From: Burhinus oedicnemus
Taxonomy: Eukaryota; Chordata; Aves; Charadriiformes; Burhinidae
Direction: 5' to 3'
Assembly (NCBI GenBank): GCA_008921705.1
Contig: VFFE01006977.1
Coordinates: 1,392,296 to 1,456,295, forward strand
DNA: 64,000 nt
Below the pieces are notes generated by a model that saw only the letters and a program-made list of their open reading frames with translations, did not search any database and was not told the origin of the DNA. This document shows positions 45,146 to 56,599 of this stretch, in pieces. A program made the translations under genes and the position numbers. Numbering within the stretch: the stretch's first letter is position 1; the number at the start of each line of letters is the position of its first letter.

Positions 45146-47744
45146 GGACACATTCCCTCACTGATGAAAACGGAGAATGGTTTCAGAGGTTTTATTGTGG
45201 TGTCTCTAGTTTGTTTCTGTCCTTAGTTTTGCTCAAGAGTCGTATTAAAAAAAAACGGGTATGATCAGTTAGATCATAACATGAATGCGGGGATGTTAGG
45301 AGAATCAAAGCATGTGAACTGTAGTAGTGCCCTTTTATCTTACTGTAATCTCGTAATTGGTAGAGCAAGAGCTCTAGGGGTCTGGTCCAGTTCCCACTTA
45401 AGTACACACCTCTTCAATTTAAAAAAAAATCAAAGCTTTCATCAGTGATTTATAGGTTATAGCATGCCTGCAGATTTTTGGTATGGCATGTCTACCAAGT
45501 GCAGCAAAAGAGACACCAGCTGCAGTCCTGGAAGCGCCCTGGGCACGCTAGCACTGAGAGTCATCTAGTTTCTCAACAAGACTAGTTTAGCTTGGGTACA
45601 GTTGTGCAGTGAACCAAAGCATCAATGAAATCAGCCACAGTCTTCTACATCTAACGAGGGCTGGCCACTGTATGCCATACAACACAGGGATATCTTTGCA
45701 CTATTAATAAAAAATGTAAAGCAGGTCCTGGTCTTTGGCTCTGGAGAAGACTACAGATCCAGATCCTGATTTTTGGATAATCATTTTTATCATGTGGGTA
45801 AGGTGCCATACCTCAGTCTAGGGAGTGAGGACAGCAGCCTCAGGGCAGCCCCCTCCAGAGTATGAAAACCACTGAGGCCTTGCTTGCCTCCTCCTGGCCT
45901 GCCTGGTCATGGAAGGGTCCAGGAGCTCAGCTCACACATGCTGTGTGCAGATGATGGCAGACAAGCTCGAGTGGGCAGGTAAGTCTCTGTGGTCCCAATT
46001 TTTAGTGAACGGAGACACCTAATGTTCAGCTCTGAATACATGCACAACACATCAAGCTGCCTGCACCAAGCTGCTTGAGTAGCTTCTTGTGCAGCTCAGT
46101 TTATAACTTGCCTTTAGAGACACTGAACTTGGCTGTGGGGCTACCACAAGGGCTATCTGGAGAGCATTATTTGGCGTTTTTGAAATACTAGTGTTCTGCC
46201 GAGCTCATGCCTACATGAGAGGTTCTGCTCCCAACACCAAGACCTTGGCTATTGTAGTGCAACACATTCCAGACGCAGCTGCACATCTTTGGGAGCATAA
46301 GGGGGGAAGTGTCTTTTTGACATAGACCAAGGCCTGTATTTTACCAACCTCTGTGCAACTGCTAAGACGAGAAGATTCAGGTTTCTGGCAGCACAAACTT
46401 TGCTTAAACTTTTAATTATCTGCCTAACATTTAAATTTATTTGTGGGTACAATGCATCTGCACATGCAGCACCTTCTACAGTTGCTTTTCAAATAGCTTG
46501 CTTTAACTGCATGTACCTTTCTGAAATCACCTAAAGAGACTGCATTAAACAAGTAGTTTTGTCCAGCAGTTACTGACAATTGCTAACCTGTGCAGCTGTT
46601 TCAGAGCGCAGTACCTCATCTTCCTCAGCAGTCACTGAGGCAGGGGACAAGAGGGAGGCGTACACGCTTCCAGCCTCACACAAGCAAGCACATGTGTGAT
46701 TACCTGAAAACAGGTGCTGCCTTTATACTGAAATTCTCACAGAGACCACACTCTGTGATTTTCTAAGTCTGAACAAGTCCATTATCTCTTCTTGGGGACA
46801 ACAGAGGTTGTTGTCAGGTGTAGGAGCCTGACAAGCGTTTTTATAGTGCAAGATGGGTCAAAGCAACAGGAATGGAACTCAAGGGTGTCTTACCCAGTGA
46901 TGGTTGTTAGGCTCACTGACCTCCAGACAGGCACTACAAGGACTGCATCACTGTGCTGAAGAGGAGGCTGGGCTGAGGTCATGGGCAAGCTGGATACTAG
47001 CATGCCCTGCTTGTGCTCCACCATTTCAAGAACAATGGTTAATCCACCACTTCTTGTGGGATTTCTTTTGCCACAACTGCCCTCTCAGTCATCCTGGTTT
47101 TAGCAGTGCCTTTCGCCACACAGAAGTGGCAGCAATCAGCTGTGGGAAGGGAACGGTGAACTTTCTTTTCCTCCAAGTTATGTGTCGTACACAATGTAAC
47201 TTAGCAGTCTGCCAAAGGGACGTTTCTGCTTCAGCTTGCACTAGCGCAGCTGGGTGCCCACGTCGTACTGAGAAGCACAGAGCCGCAGCAGCCATTTCCT
47301 CAGGAGGAGAGGCTGCACTTTGAAACCACAACTCACACACCAACCCCTTATCTGGGAAGTATTGGTACCACTAAGAAAGTCTAGGTGCACGGCTTCAAGT
47401 TCCTATGGGTGAAAAAACATGTTACAATAGCAAGGAGTTTTTAAAGACAGGAAATGGTCTAAAAAGATGCTTTTTAAACAATATACTTATTCATATAATA
47501 GAAAGGGAAACACTTTTTAAGCTGGGATAAATGTCTGTTGCAAAATGTCCACACTAAAATGATGCTGCTTTGAGCTTTAATCCAATAGTTAATTAATCCT
47601 TGATTTCATCCACATCCACTCCTCTTCCCCATTTAAGTGTGTGCTCTGATTATTATAAACTGAATATACATGCCCTCTTAGTCAACGTGATGCGCCTTTG
47701 TATCCAGAGCAAAACCAGGAAACCTAAAGTAAGAGCTCTAACTA
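45146..47744. other. Gap between the convergent 3' ends of ACOT12 and ZCCHC9
   Basis: No gene, RNA or clear repeat was recognised. A 139-codon open frame at 46904-47323 has no family resemblance and no splice or promoter context. Confidence 0.5.
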
Positions 47745-47762
47745 TTGTTTCTTTAGCAGCGT

Positions 47763-47768
47763 TTTATT
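47763..47768 (-). terminator. ZCCHC9: Candidate ZCCHC9 poly(A) signal (distal)
   Basis: Reads AATAAA on the - strand, about 1.64 kb after the stop codon, in an AT-rich context. Confidence 0.45.
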
Positions 47769-48541
47769 AAAAATAATTAACATGTACAAATATAAAATAC
47801 ACCCACACCATTACATTTCTGGGGTTTTTTTCTGCTGTAAGAAAATTACATTCCAAACCTGTGGTTTCAATGGCTGGTTCTAAGCACATCAAAACCCAGT
47901 CCCGAGCTCAAGTTTGCTCTCTGGCGTTCCTTCTGTGTTCTCACCAAGGCAGTCTATGCACCGTTAGGACACTTACTTGAAAGGGTGAATTAATTATTTA
48001 GAGCAGTAGCTTTACCGCTGTGTAGCTTTCCCCCAAGGACTGTTCCTTATTACTGTAGAACACAAGCTGTAGTTTTTAGAAGGCACACTGAAGATTTTAG
48101 GGACAGGGAAGTACTGCATTTGTCTGATGGCCATCAGAACTGCAGTAGAGATGCAGAAGCCCCATGTTGTGGGTGCCTGCCTATGCCGCACAGCGGAGCA
48201 CGGCGCAGAGACCCTGCACAGCACCTGCCCGCGCTGCCCACAACTGTGTCAGGACACCGCTTCAGAGTGAAGCGCCCCATGTGGGATGAGCTGGAGGTGC
48301 ACATCTCCAGAAACACCGTGCTTCCTCGTTCATCTTGGGTGAGATGATCAGACACAAAGGAAAGCCTACCACTGCCGGCGGCGTAAGCTGAATTACTACA
48401 GTATTTGGAGAGCTAATGCAGGAACTCCATTTTGAGTTGGCTTCATAACATTTTTAATATGTATCAGTTTTTCTATGGCTGCAGTTTTTCAGGCTGCAGT
48501 CTCCATTTAAAAATAAATAAATCTGCCATTAAGCAGGCACG

Positions 48542-48547
48542 TTTATT
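48542..48547 (-). terminator. ZCCHC9: Candidate ZCCHC9 poly(A) signal (proximal)
   Basis: Reads AATAAA on the - strand, about 860 bases after the stop codon. Confidence 0.45.
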
Positions 48548-49405
48548 ATAAAGCAAAGTTTACTCCCAACCCACCAAGGTGTAGAAATACTGAAGATTCT
48601 TGAGCACTTCCCTTGAAAGAAGTAAAGAAACTAAGCAAGCTGCTCATTTGCTCTCCAATCCTTTTCAGGTGTATTTCACCAGAGGTATCACAGGAAGGGC
48701 ATGAATCTGTTTCTTTTAGTGAACAAATACTCAAACAATCCAACATGCATAAACAATTGGGTTAATGCATGTAACTATTTAGCTGAGTAGCGGTAATTGC
48801 ACCCCCAGGCTCTTCTGGGTTTACCTGATAACTTCACTACAAGACCGCTCAAGCTTGTACATAGAGAGCAAGAAGTCATTCTCTAAAAAAAGGCAAAACC
48901 AAAACAGAACCCAACAAGAGTCTTTAGAAAATATCCACAATGCCTTTCAGAGAAATAGAGAAATACTCTTAATAAGACCAGCATGATTATGTTAATCTGT
49001 AAAAGCAGCACTCTTAAGGTAACAATACTGACCACCGAAATCCAGTGGTCACAGACACCCGCGATAAAATGCACATACCATACTGCAACGAGATTCCTGT
49101 TATGAGAAGAAGCCAACTCCCCTCTTCAGGGAGCTGGCACTAAGAGGGAACGTAAATCAGAGGGAAGGATGTATTATGGCAGAGATATATAAAAATAAAA
49201 AACCCACTTGCTGCATTTCTGTTGGTTGCAGCTTTTCAGTAAGCTAGGTGAGCCTGGGAGGCAAACTGGAAAAATGAGAGGGACAAAAAAAATAATTTAG
49301 CTGCAGCAGTCTGCTTGATTTTCTGGAACCAGCAATCCACACTATGTAGTCACGACTCTGGAGTGAAGCAGTGCAGGCTAAGTGTGGTTTAGAGCCAAGA
49401 AGCCT

Positions 49406-49521
49406 TCAAAAAGTAACAACTTTGGGTACTTTCACTTTCGCTTTTTGCAGCTTTGGTCTTTCTGTAATTTCTTCATAATCTGCGCTCATTCCAATGGCCC
49501 ATCGCCCAACTGTGACCTGAT
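49406..49521 (-). CDS. ZCCHC9: ZCCHC9 coding exon 5 with stop codon
   Basis: Acceptor tctctacag|ATCAGGTCAC. Encodes [18 protein letters not shown] and the basic tail, ending KVPKVVTF and TGA. 116 bases. Confidence 0.95.
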
Positions 49522-52500
49522 CTGTAGAGACAAGAGATCATGGAAAGGCTAAGCATTACCATTATACCAAACTTTCACATTTGAGGAAGATTTGGGCCGC
49601 AAGGGCCTGTCATTGGTTCACCACAGACCTATCAGTTCAGTTCTAGCTCTGAAGCCAACTCTCTTTACACAACTTTTTTTTTTTAAGTTGTGTTTTGTGA
49701 ACTCCCTTTCTTCCCCCTCCCCAGATTGTCAAGGTTCAGAAATCATTACTGTTTTTTCCTGTTTGAGTCCAAAGAAACACTCAAAGCGTATGCAAACCAC
49801 ACATTAACTCTCTCATAAGTCCTAATAACTCTTACAATGAAGATTTCGGAGTATGTCAAGCCAAAACTAAACTTGAGGAGGCACAATAGAGCAAAATTTA
49901 CATTTCTCAACTCACATTCCTGCATTCCTCACATTCCTTAATGTGCCCTTGTGGCCAAGAAGGCCAATGGCATCCTGGGCTGCATCAAGAGGTGTGTGGC
50001 ACGCAGTCACAGGAGGTTATCCTGCCCCTCTACTCTGCCCTGGTGAGGCCGCATCTGGAGTACTGTGTCCAGTTCTGGGCTCCCCAGTTCAAGAAGAACA
50101 GGGAACCGCTGGAGAGGGTACAGCAGAGGGTTACAAAGATGGTTAGGGGGCTGGAACGTCTTTCTTATGAGGAAAGGCTGAGGGACTTGGGTCTTTTTAG
50201 TCTGAAGAAGAGAAGGCGGAGGGGGGAATCTCATCAATGCCTATAAATACTTCAAGGGAGGGTGCCAGGAGGATGGCACCGGTCTTTTTGCGGTGGTGTC
50301 CAGTGATAGGACAAGAGGTACTGGGCACAAACTGGAACGTAGGAAGTTCCATCTAAACAGGAGGAGGAACTTCTTTCCTTTGAGGGTGGCAGAGCACTGG
50401 AACAGGCTGCCCAGAGAGGTGGTGAAGTCTCTGACTTGAGACATTCCAAACCCGCCTGGACGCCGTCCTGTGCAACCTGCTCTAGGTGACCCTGCTTTGG
50501 CAGGGGGGTTGGACTAGAGGATCTCCAGAGGTCCCTTCCAACCCTGTGATTCTGTGATATAATCAACACCATCTTTTTGCTGTTTAAATGCTATTTAGAC
50601 CAATTAACACCCCTTTCCTAGAGAAAATACCGCTAACCAACCTCTATTTCTTTTCCAAAATACAACCTAATTTTGAGAGCAAATCAAGTTATACCAAGAG
50701 TATCCCATGGATAAATCAATGTTTACTTGGACTAACTTCTGTATGTTAAAGCAGGCCAAATAACTCCACCTGAAGAAGTGATAAGCTGTAGTGCCTAAAC
50801 TTCTTTGCCATCTATCAGCTATCTTCCTGTAGTCAATCTAGAAGTACTTTGTATGATGCAAGCCAATTTCAAAGAACACTAAAATTCTTACCAATGGTGT
50901 CACAGTTCCAATTAATTCAACTGTTTTTAACCAGTTATACTAATTTTGAAACATCAGCCTAAGGACTAAGACGTCCCTTGGGAAATGAAACAATGTTGTC
51001 AGTCTTTATTATGGACATAAAACTTCTCAAAAAAAGGGAGTAAGAAATGCCAGTTCCACTTCACGTCTAATTTAGAGCCCTACTTGCAGAGAGCAGAAAG
51101 GCTTGCATTGGACAGCACTAACAACTGAAGACTGCCATTCCCTGGTAACAGCTGGCCCAGCTTTGAGCAATGCCATTCCCTACAAACATTTCTTTCCTCC
51201 TACTGCATCTGTACGGGTTTTGACTGACAGCAACTGTTACCTACAGAAGTCTTTTGCCCTAAGTGTGGCATGCAGAAATCCAACGAGGGCTATGTTACAG
51301 GCTTTCAACTCAGCAGTCACCTGAGCGGGCACTGCCAAACAATCTGCTATGGCTGACGAGTGTGGGGAAATTTTAAAGAGTATTTTCATATCAGAAACTT
51401 CTGTCAGACCAGTTAAGATTCAATCTCACTTGTTCTAAACTCGCAAAGCAGCATACATCTAGAATGTTACATATTGTCTTGGATGCAATAATATCACATA
51501 TAAACGATCAGATACAGAAAACTGCTAAAATACAGGCCTCTAGTGCCTCCATAAATATTTCTTACATCATTTCCACAAAAGTTTACGGCATATCGCTAAC
51601 CCAAAAGTTCTATAAGCCATACAAATGAAGTAGAAAAATGCACAAATGTGTCACAACTTCAGTAGAAGAATCATTCTTCAAAACCTTGTTTGATGCTTTT
51701 GCCTTCCTTAGCACAGTGTTTTTGTATATAATGTAATTTTTCCACCCACACAGATGACTGAAGAACATATAAGTAAGCAGCTTATTAGGTGGTGAATCTA
51801 TCTGGACAGATCTCCTGTCTCCTCTTTCTCTCCTCTCTTGAATGACTCAAACACTTGCCTCCACACGCAGGTTTTACAAGCTTTTACCATCACACTGCAA
51901 CTGACATTATATTCAGTTCCACCACTTCACACAGAAATAATCAGAAGAAACCAGTCTTGTTCTACAGCTGCTGAAGTTGCAAACAGCAGCATGAATACTG
52001 GCTAGCAAATACACATTATGTCATATTATCTTCAGAAACCCACAAGCTAGATTTTCTTTTTTTTTTTTTTTCAACTGGAAGATCATGTTTTGCATTGCAA
52101 CTTAATGGCTTCTCCACATAACCTTCAGTAAAAGCACTCATTCCCAAAGGAAGGTCACCTTTGCTATTTGCAAGATCTCTTCTCAAACTCTTTTTTTTCC
52201 CCGATCAAAGTCAGGCAAAGCTGTAAATAAACATTACTCAGCTGTACACTCAAACTCCACTCTGTACACTCCCCTGTATCTCACCTGCGTTCTGTTTTTC
52301 CGGACAGTCTTTTCTGAAGTGCTCCACAGAGCCACAAAGTTTGCAGCAGCCACCTGTTAAGACAGACAGTTGTTACTCATCTGGGAAAAAAAAAAAACAA
52401 AAAAAAAACCCCAAATACAAAACAACCCCCCTTCACAGTTTTGCTCTACACTGGAAAATCTTGTTCAACTTTTCTGTAGTGGCAACCTGTAAAAAAGATA

Positions 52501-55485
52501 TGGAAATGTCCCTGTGGAGAGATATGCATGCCGAGGCACAATAATATAACACCATGGAGCAGATACACAGCCAGCTTTGGAAGCCTGCAAACACAGTTTC
52601 CTCTGTCTCTGTGTCTCCAACAGACAGACAAGAGCTGTTTGTAATCACATTGCTCTGTAAAGCATCGCATACCACAAATTGCAGTCACCACATACTAAAT
52701 ATTTCTGATTTGTTGGAAGCTCTCTTTGTGAGAAACAAGCTGAATTCTGCTGAAATTCATATTCAAAGGAACTTTTGAAATTAACAGGAACTCCTGAGAG
52801 ACAGGTAATCCAACTGCAGGTACTGAGATATGAAATATAAATTCTACTCATAATCCAAACATTGAAAGTAGAAATGATTTTTCTTCCGATTTAACTATGC
52901 TGTAAGATCACCCTTTTGAGTTTGCCAGACCTCAAGTTTCTACTTGGAGACAGAATGTTACTTCTTAGTGCCAACAGAGAAATCAGGCAGAACAGAATCT
53001 GACTGAAATCTTCAAACTTAGATCACATTTCTCATTAAAGTCACTTAAACTGAAGATGTCCCCTTTCTAGTGACAGACCTTGTTTTGCGTGAACACCTCC
53101 CAAAGTCTTAAGCTACAGTATGAAGGTAGTTTTCATCACATACTTTGGTATATCTACACTGAAATACACACCGACTACGTACATAGAGCCTATTATGATT
53201 TTGTTTCTTTGTGCACCTCTTGAAATTGCAAGAACAAGCAAGTTCTCATACTTTGCATCTCATCTCATTGTTTAACATCAAGCTTACAATTAATATAGAA
53301 ATCCCTAGGTAATCAATATTAACACTGAATTCCCCAGAATCTATCTGCTGTTACCAAGAGTAAAAGATAACTACGAAATTCCTTTTAGTTGGATCCTCAT
53401 ACACTTACAAGGTTACTTTGTTCTGCATCAGGCAAATATGAAAAATGTGTTTTCGTTTTAGTAAATTAGTACACTCACCTTCGGCATACAATCCTTTGGG
53501 ATTATCTGGACATGACCTTGACAGATGCCCCATCTCACCACAGATGAAACATTTTGCATACGGAAATGCCCCTGCAAAATCCCATATATTTTATGATCCA
53601 CACTAAAAAACTTTATAAAGTCACAGACAACTATGAACACACTATAATTACAGTATTATACTATACTATTTTACTATAAACACTAAACAGTGTAAGAGAC
53701 AGTAAGGTTCATTGTATTCCTTTGAATATATTAACCTATCTCCTAAGGACACTTAAATTACTAAAACATAAAGCTTGTATTTCAGTGGTCAGAAAACTCA
53801 GACCAAAGCACTTCGAAAAACACAAATTTCTGAGACATACCAACAGCTGGATCTACTTTTGCTTTGCATTTGCTGATGTCATGTTCTGTGGATCCACACC
53901 GGTAACAGATTCCTGTACCCATATCTTGACTTTCAAGTACTGCAGGACAATCAGCAACACCATGGCCAGGTTCTCTACAGTGGAAACATACCTTTGAAAA
54001 TAAAAACTAAGTTATATGTATTTTCATAGACAGTTCACATAGCAAAACACAGCACTTACGGGTGGCACTACCAAAGAATTCAGTTACTCCTATTACCTGA
54101 TTATCATCTATAGCCAGTGGACATTCACTAGGGCACTACTTCTCCTGCCTGAAACCTTGAGGGTAGTATCAGGTACGTATCTCTAGATTTGAGGTCACCC
54201 TAGCAAAAAAGGACAAGATTCCGCGAATGGCACTCAAAGACCTGAAAATCCCAGTCTAATAAGGCCACCTGGCTTTTTAGAAGGGATTTTCCCCTCAGGG
54301 GAAGACGGCTAGACAAAAGGGACATTGTACCCAGTCACAAAATAACTGTCAGTGGTCTATGCCATTAAACTGTACTATTATGAGTACTTTTCTCCTTTCA
54401 CCAACACCACACCGTACAGAGTATTCACTCATTGACAACTAAGTGCCCTGGATGAATGATGGCACGTGATTTTGACTTCAGCACAGTTCCCCAAGCTCTT
54501 TAAGTACTACTGAAGTGCTAAAGTAAATATAAGCAACGTCGCACCACTCCTCCAACTTACTCATGAAGAACTCAGGTATCTCAGATAAATCATAGACTCT
54601 AGATTACATTGCTAGATATTCCTAGATTACATTCAGCATAAGTTTATACTGAATGCATAAATTTGTGCTGAGATAACTGCTTTTACACAGTCTCATTACA
54701 GTCTGCTGGAAATCTCACTCCCGTTGTCAAGCAGAAAATATTGCAGAAAGAGCCCCCAAAACAGCAGGAATATTGTACTGATGAATTACATATAGAGATG
54801 CACTGAATTAGTTTCACCCAGGAGACAAGAGGGGCAGGGAACTCATGAAAGGGTAGCAAGAAAAGTGTTCAACCAGAAGAGCCCGCTAAAGGCTAAGACC
54901 TAAGCTGAAACTCACTGTTTGTTTTAAAGTTGAGATGCTTAAGTTCACTTTATTAACTTGAAATGTCACTTACCATATTCTATGCTTCTAGCAGGCAAGG
55001 CTCTCTGCCTCCTCACTGAACCACCTCCTGGCAGGATCAGCAGAGAATAAGGAACCTGTGTTTTCCACACAGAGCCTTTCCTAAGTTTTTAACAACCTGC
55101 CATGGACAGGCAAACACCCACGACCCAAGGCAAAACTCACCATGGCATTTTTCTTCATTTCTTGCCTCTTCAGCCTCCTATCCTCCCGCCGCTTGTCCTT
55201 CTTCAAGGCTACCGCAACCTCCTTCTCCAACCCAGCGCTCCCTGCTTCGGCCACCTCTCCACCCCGTAAGCTCTGCTCCAGGTACGCCGCAAACCCATTA
55301 ACGTCTTCATTCAGGTAGTCCTTCTTCTTCTTGTTCTTCTTCTTCCTTTTCTCTTGCTCCTTCTTCAGGGAGAGCGGGTCCGCCCGGCCTTCCCGCCCCT
55401 CGGGGCCGCTCGCCATCACCTCCCAGGGGGTGGCCTCCAGCGCCTTCTCGCCGGGAGGGCCGTTTCGTCGAGCCCACCGGGTCAT
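49406..55485 (-). CDS. ZCCHC9: Zinc finger CCHC domain-containing protein 9 (5 coding exons)
   Basis: Joined exons on -: 55485-55141, 53991-53841, 53571-53479, 52353-52285, 49521-49406. All introns are GT-AG, giving 257 codons plus TGA (the human protein has about 271). The N-terminus starts MTRWAR as in the family. A Lys-rich segment ([20 protein letters not shown]) and a basic helix ([14 protein letters not shown]) follow. Four perfect C-X2-C-X4-H-X4-C zinc knuckles come next: [14 protein letters not shown] (117-130), [14 protein letters not shown] (144-157), [14 protein letters not shown] (173-186) and [14 protein letters not shown] (200-213). The C-terminus has [17 protein letters not shown] and ends [12 protein letters not shown] knuckles bind single-stranded RNA. 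The human protein is reported as nuclear/nucleolar and linked to rRNA biology and MAPK signalling; I treat these as background. The gene is convergent with ACOT12, and no disabling change was seen. Confidence 0.96.
49934..50559 (+). mobile_element. CR1 LINE, 5'-truncated, in ZCCHC9 intron 4
   Basis: The + strand shows CR1 ORF2 C-terminal remains ([42 protein letters not shown]). These are followed by the 3' non-coding segment (AACAGGCTGCCCAGAGAGGTGG, GGGGGGTTGGACTAGAGGATC, CCTTCCAACC) and a TGATTCTGTGAT end. The coding part is split over frames by small indels, so it is inactive. It lies antisense to ZCCHC9. It differs from the 36.8 kb copy in the 3' segment, suggesting a different CR1 subfamily. 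Confidence 0.95.
52053..52071 (+). repeat. Poly(T) run
   Basis: A T-run of about 18 bases in ZCCHC9 intron 4. Confidence 0.8.
52285..52353 (-). CDS. ZCCHC9: ZCCHC9 coding exon 4
   Basis: Acceptor tcttaacag|GTGGCTGCTGC, donor AACGCAG|gtgaga. Encodes zinc knuckle 4 and PEKQNA. 69 bases. It is too short for a single-exon open-frame search. Confidence 0.94.
52384..52410 (+). repeat. A-rich simple repeat
   Basis: A-runs interrupted by single C, 31 bases beyond ZCCHC9 exon 4. On the transcribed (-) strand this is a T-rich tract upstream of the exon 4 acceptor, so it may act as an extended polypyrimidine tract. Confidence 0.8.
53479..53571 (-). CDS. ZCCHC9: ZCCHC9 coding exon 3
   Basis: Acceptor attttgcag|GGGCATTTCC, donor GCCGAAG|gtgagt. 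Encodes zinc knuckle 3 and [10 protein letters not shown]. 93 bases. Confidence 0.95.
53841..53991 (-). CDS. ZCCHC9: ZCCHC9 coding exon 2
   Basis: Acceptor tttcaaag|GTATGTTTCC, donor GCTGTTG|gtatgt. Encodes zinc knuckles 1 and 2. 151 bases, ending in phase 1. Confidence 0.95.
55141..55485 (-). CDS. ZCCHC9: ZCCHC9 coding exon 1
   Basis: ATG at 55485-55483 ([20 protein letters not shown]), donor AATGCCATG|gtgagt. 115 codons, phase 0. A longer in-frame ATG exists at 55614, but family conservation begins at MTRW. A good acceptor (ctctgtgcag|GAGCTGCC) at 55515 suggests the exon begins at 55514, with a separate 5' non-coding exon. Confidence 0.95.
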
Positions 55486-55902
55486 GGCGGGGCCGGCAGC
55501 GGCCCGGGCAGCTCCTGCACAGAGGCACGGCAGTGAAGGCGGGGGCCCGCACACCCCGCCGCCCCCCGGGGAGCGCCACACAACGCCCGTCCCCTCAGTG
55601 AGGCGGCTTTCCACCGGGCACGACCGACCCTGACACCGTTTCCACTCCTGAGGCGCTACTACACGCCGCCGCCCCTCCTCCGCCCCGCTCGCCCTCCCTC
55701 ACCCCCGGCCCGGCCTCTCGCCCGCCTCGCAGGGCGGCGGCGCTGCCGGAGCGGCTCGCCGGGACTCCGCGGCCCGTCTCGAGAGCGGCCCCGGCAACCG
55801 GCGGCGGAGGGGCCCGGCCTGGAGCGGCCGCGGAGACCCCGCTCACGCGAGTCGGCCGCGGCAGCAGACGCTGTCTCACAGAGCGCACCTCCCCGCCAGG
55901 CG

Positions 55903-55912
55903 ACCGGAAGTG
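55903..55912 (+). promoter_or_regulatory. ETS/GABP-type site
   Basis: ACCGGAAGTG matches the GABPA/ETS consensus and lies in the centre of the ZCCHC9 CpG island. Confidence 0.6.
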
Positions 55913-55987
55913 GAGCTGAGTCCGCCGAAGCCCGGGCGCTCACGCCACTTCCTGCCGCCGCCGCCTGCAGCTCTGGCGCCGTGCGGC

Positions 55988-55998
55988 GCCGCCATCTT
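55988..55998 (-). promoter_or_regulatory. YY1-type site
   Basis: Reads AAGATGGCGGC on the - strand, an exact match to the long YY1 consensus that usually sits just downstream of the start site in the sense direction. Confidence 0.65.
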
Positions 55999-56277
55999 GG
56001 GAGGGGACGGTGAGGCCGAGGTGAGGGCGAGGCGGGCAGGGCGGCGGAGCCCCTCCCGGGAGCGAGGTGGAGGTGGAGGTCCGACCGCGAACGCGTGGGA
56101 GAGGCCGCAGGCGCCTCCCGCGGGGCACAGTCCAGTGGCAGCGCTGGCCCGGCAGCGGCTCCCTGCCTTGCCCAGAGGCCGCAGCGTGGCTGTGGGATCC
56201 CGATGCTCCCCTTATTCTTAACTGCGCCGCTGAAATCGTAGGATCATAGAATGGTGATGAGAACAGAGCAAAACGTG

Positions 56278-56586
56278 TCATAGAATCATAGAATGATAGA
56301 ATGGTTTGGGTTGGAAGGGGCCTTAAAGATCATCTAGTTCCAACCTCCCTGCCTTAGGCAGGGACACCTTCCCCTAGATGAGGTTACTCAAAGCCCCATC
56401 CAACCTGGCCCTCGACCTACTGGCAGCACTTCTTGTGATGCAGCCCAGGATGCAGTTGGCTTTCTAGGCTGCGAGCGCACATTGTCGGCTTTTGTCTGGC
56501 TTTTCATCCACGAGTACCCCCAAGTCCTTCTCTTCAGGTCTGACCTCAATCCCTTCATCCCCCAGCCTGTATTGATACCAGCGAAA
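56278..56586 (-). mobile_element. CR1 LINE with internal deletion
   Basis: On + it begins with the reverse complement of the CR1 end (TCATAGAATCATAGAATG) and GGTTTGGGTTGGAAGGGGCC, the hallmark of an antisense CR1. After about 130 bases of 3' segment it jumps, near 56411, directly into ORF2 sequence (antisense of the AKKANxxLGCI region). The stretch between is therefore deleted. It lies less than 100 bases from the ZCCHC9 CpG island. A partial ATCATAGAATGG at 56241 may be a further fragment. Confidence 0.9.
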
Positions 56587-56599
56587 TGCAGCGTTCCCA

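Larger units (their letters stand above)
47745..49405 (-). other. ZCCHC9: ZCCHC9 3' UTR (predicted)
   Basis: On the - strand after the ZCCHC9 stop there are two AATAAA signals, at 48547-48542 and 47768-47763. The proximal one is followed by an AU-rich ATTTATTTATTT stretch. The 3' UTR is therefore about 0.9 or 1.65 kb long. Confidence 0.5.
55190..56210. promoter_or_regulatory. ZCCHC9: CpG-island promoter of ZCCHC9, possibly bidirectional
   Basis: A sharply bounded GC- and CpG-rich block of about 1 kb spans the ZCCHC9 start codon and extends 700 bases upstream. It has no TATA box. It carries an ETS/GABP-type site ACCGGAAGTG on + (55903-55912), a second ETS-like CACTTCCTG (55943-55951) and a YY1 site that reads AAGATGGCGGC on - (55988-55998). 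This ETS plus YY1 combination is typical of TATA-less housekeeping promoters that fire in both directions. The YY1 orientation suggests the ZCCHC9 start lies near 56000, leaving room for a non-coding first exon spliced to the acceptor at 55515. Confidence 0.7.

Noticed and set aside
46904..47323. 139-codon open frame between the two genes
   Set aside because: No domain, no conserved motif, and it lies in the convergent intergenic gap; consistent with chance.
55486..55614. In-frame 43-codon N-terminal extension of ZCCHC9
   Set aside because: Family members begin at MTRWAR. The extension is GC-driven low-complexity sequence, and a good splice acceptor at 55515 lies inside it, so it is probably intronic.
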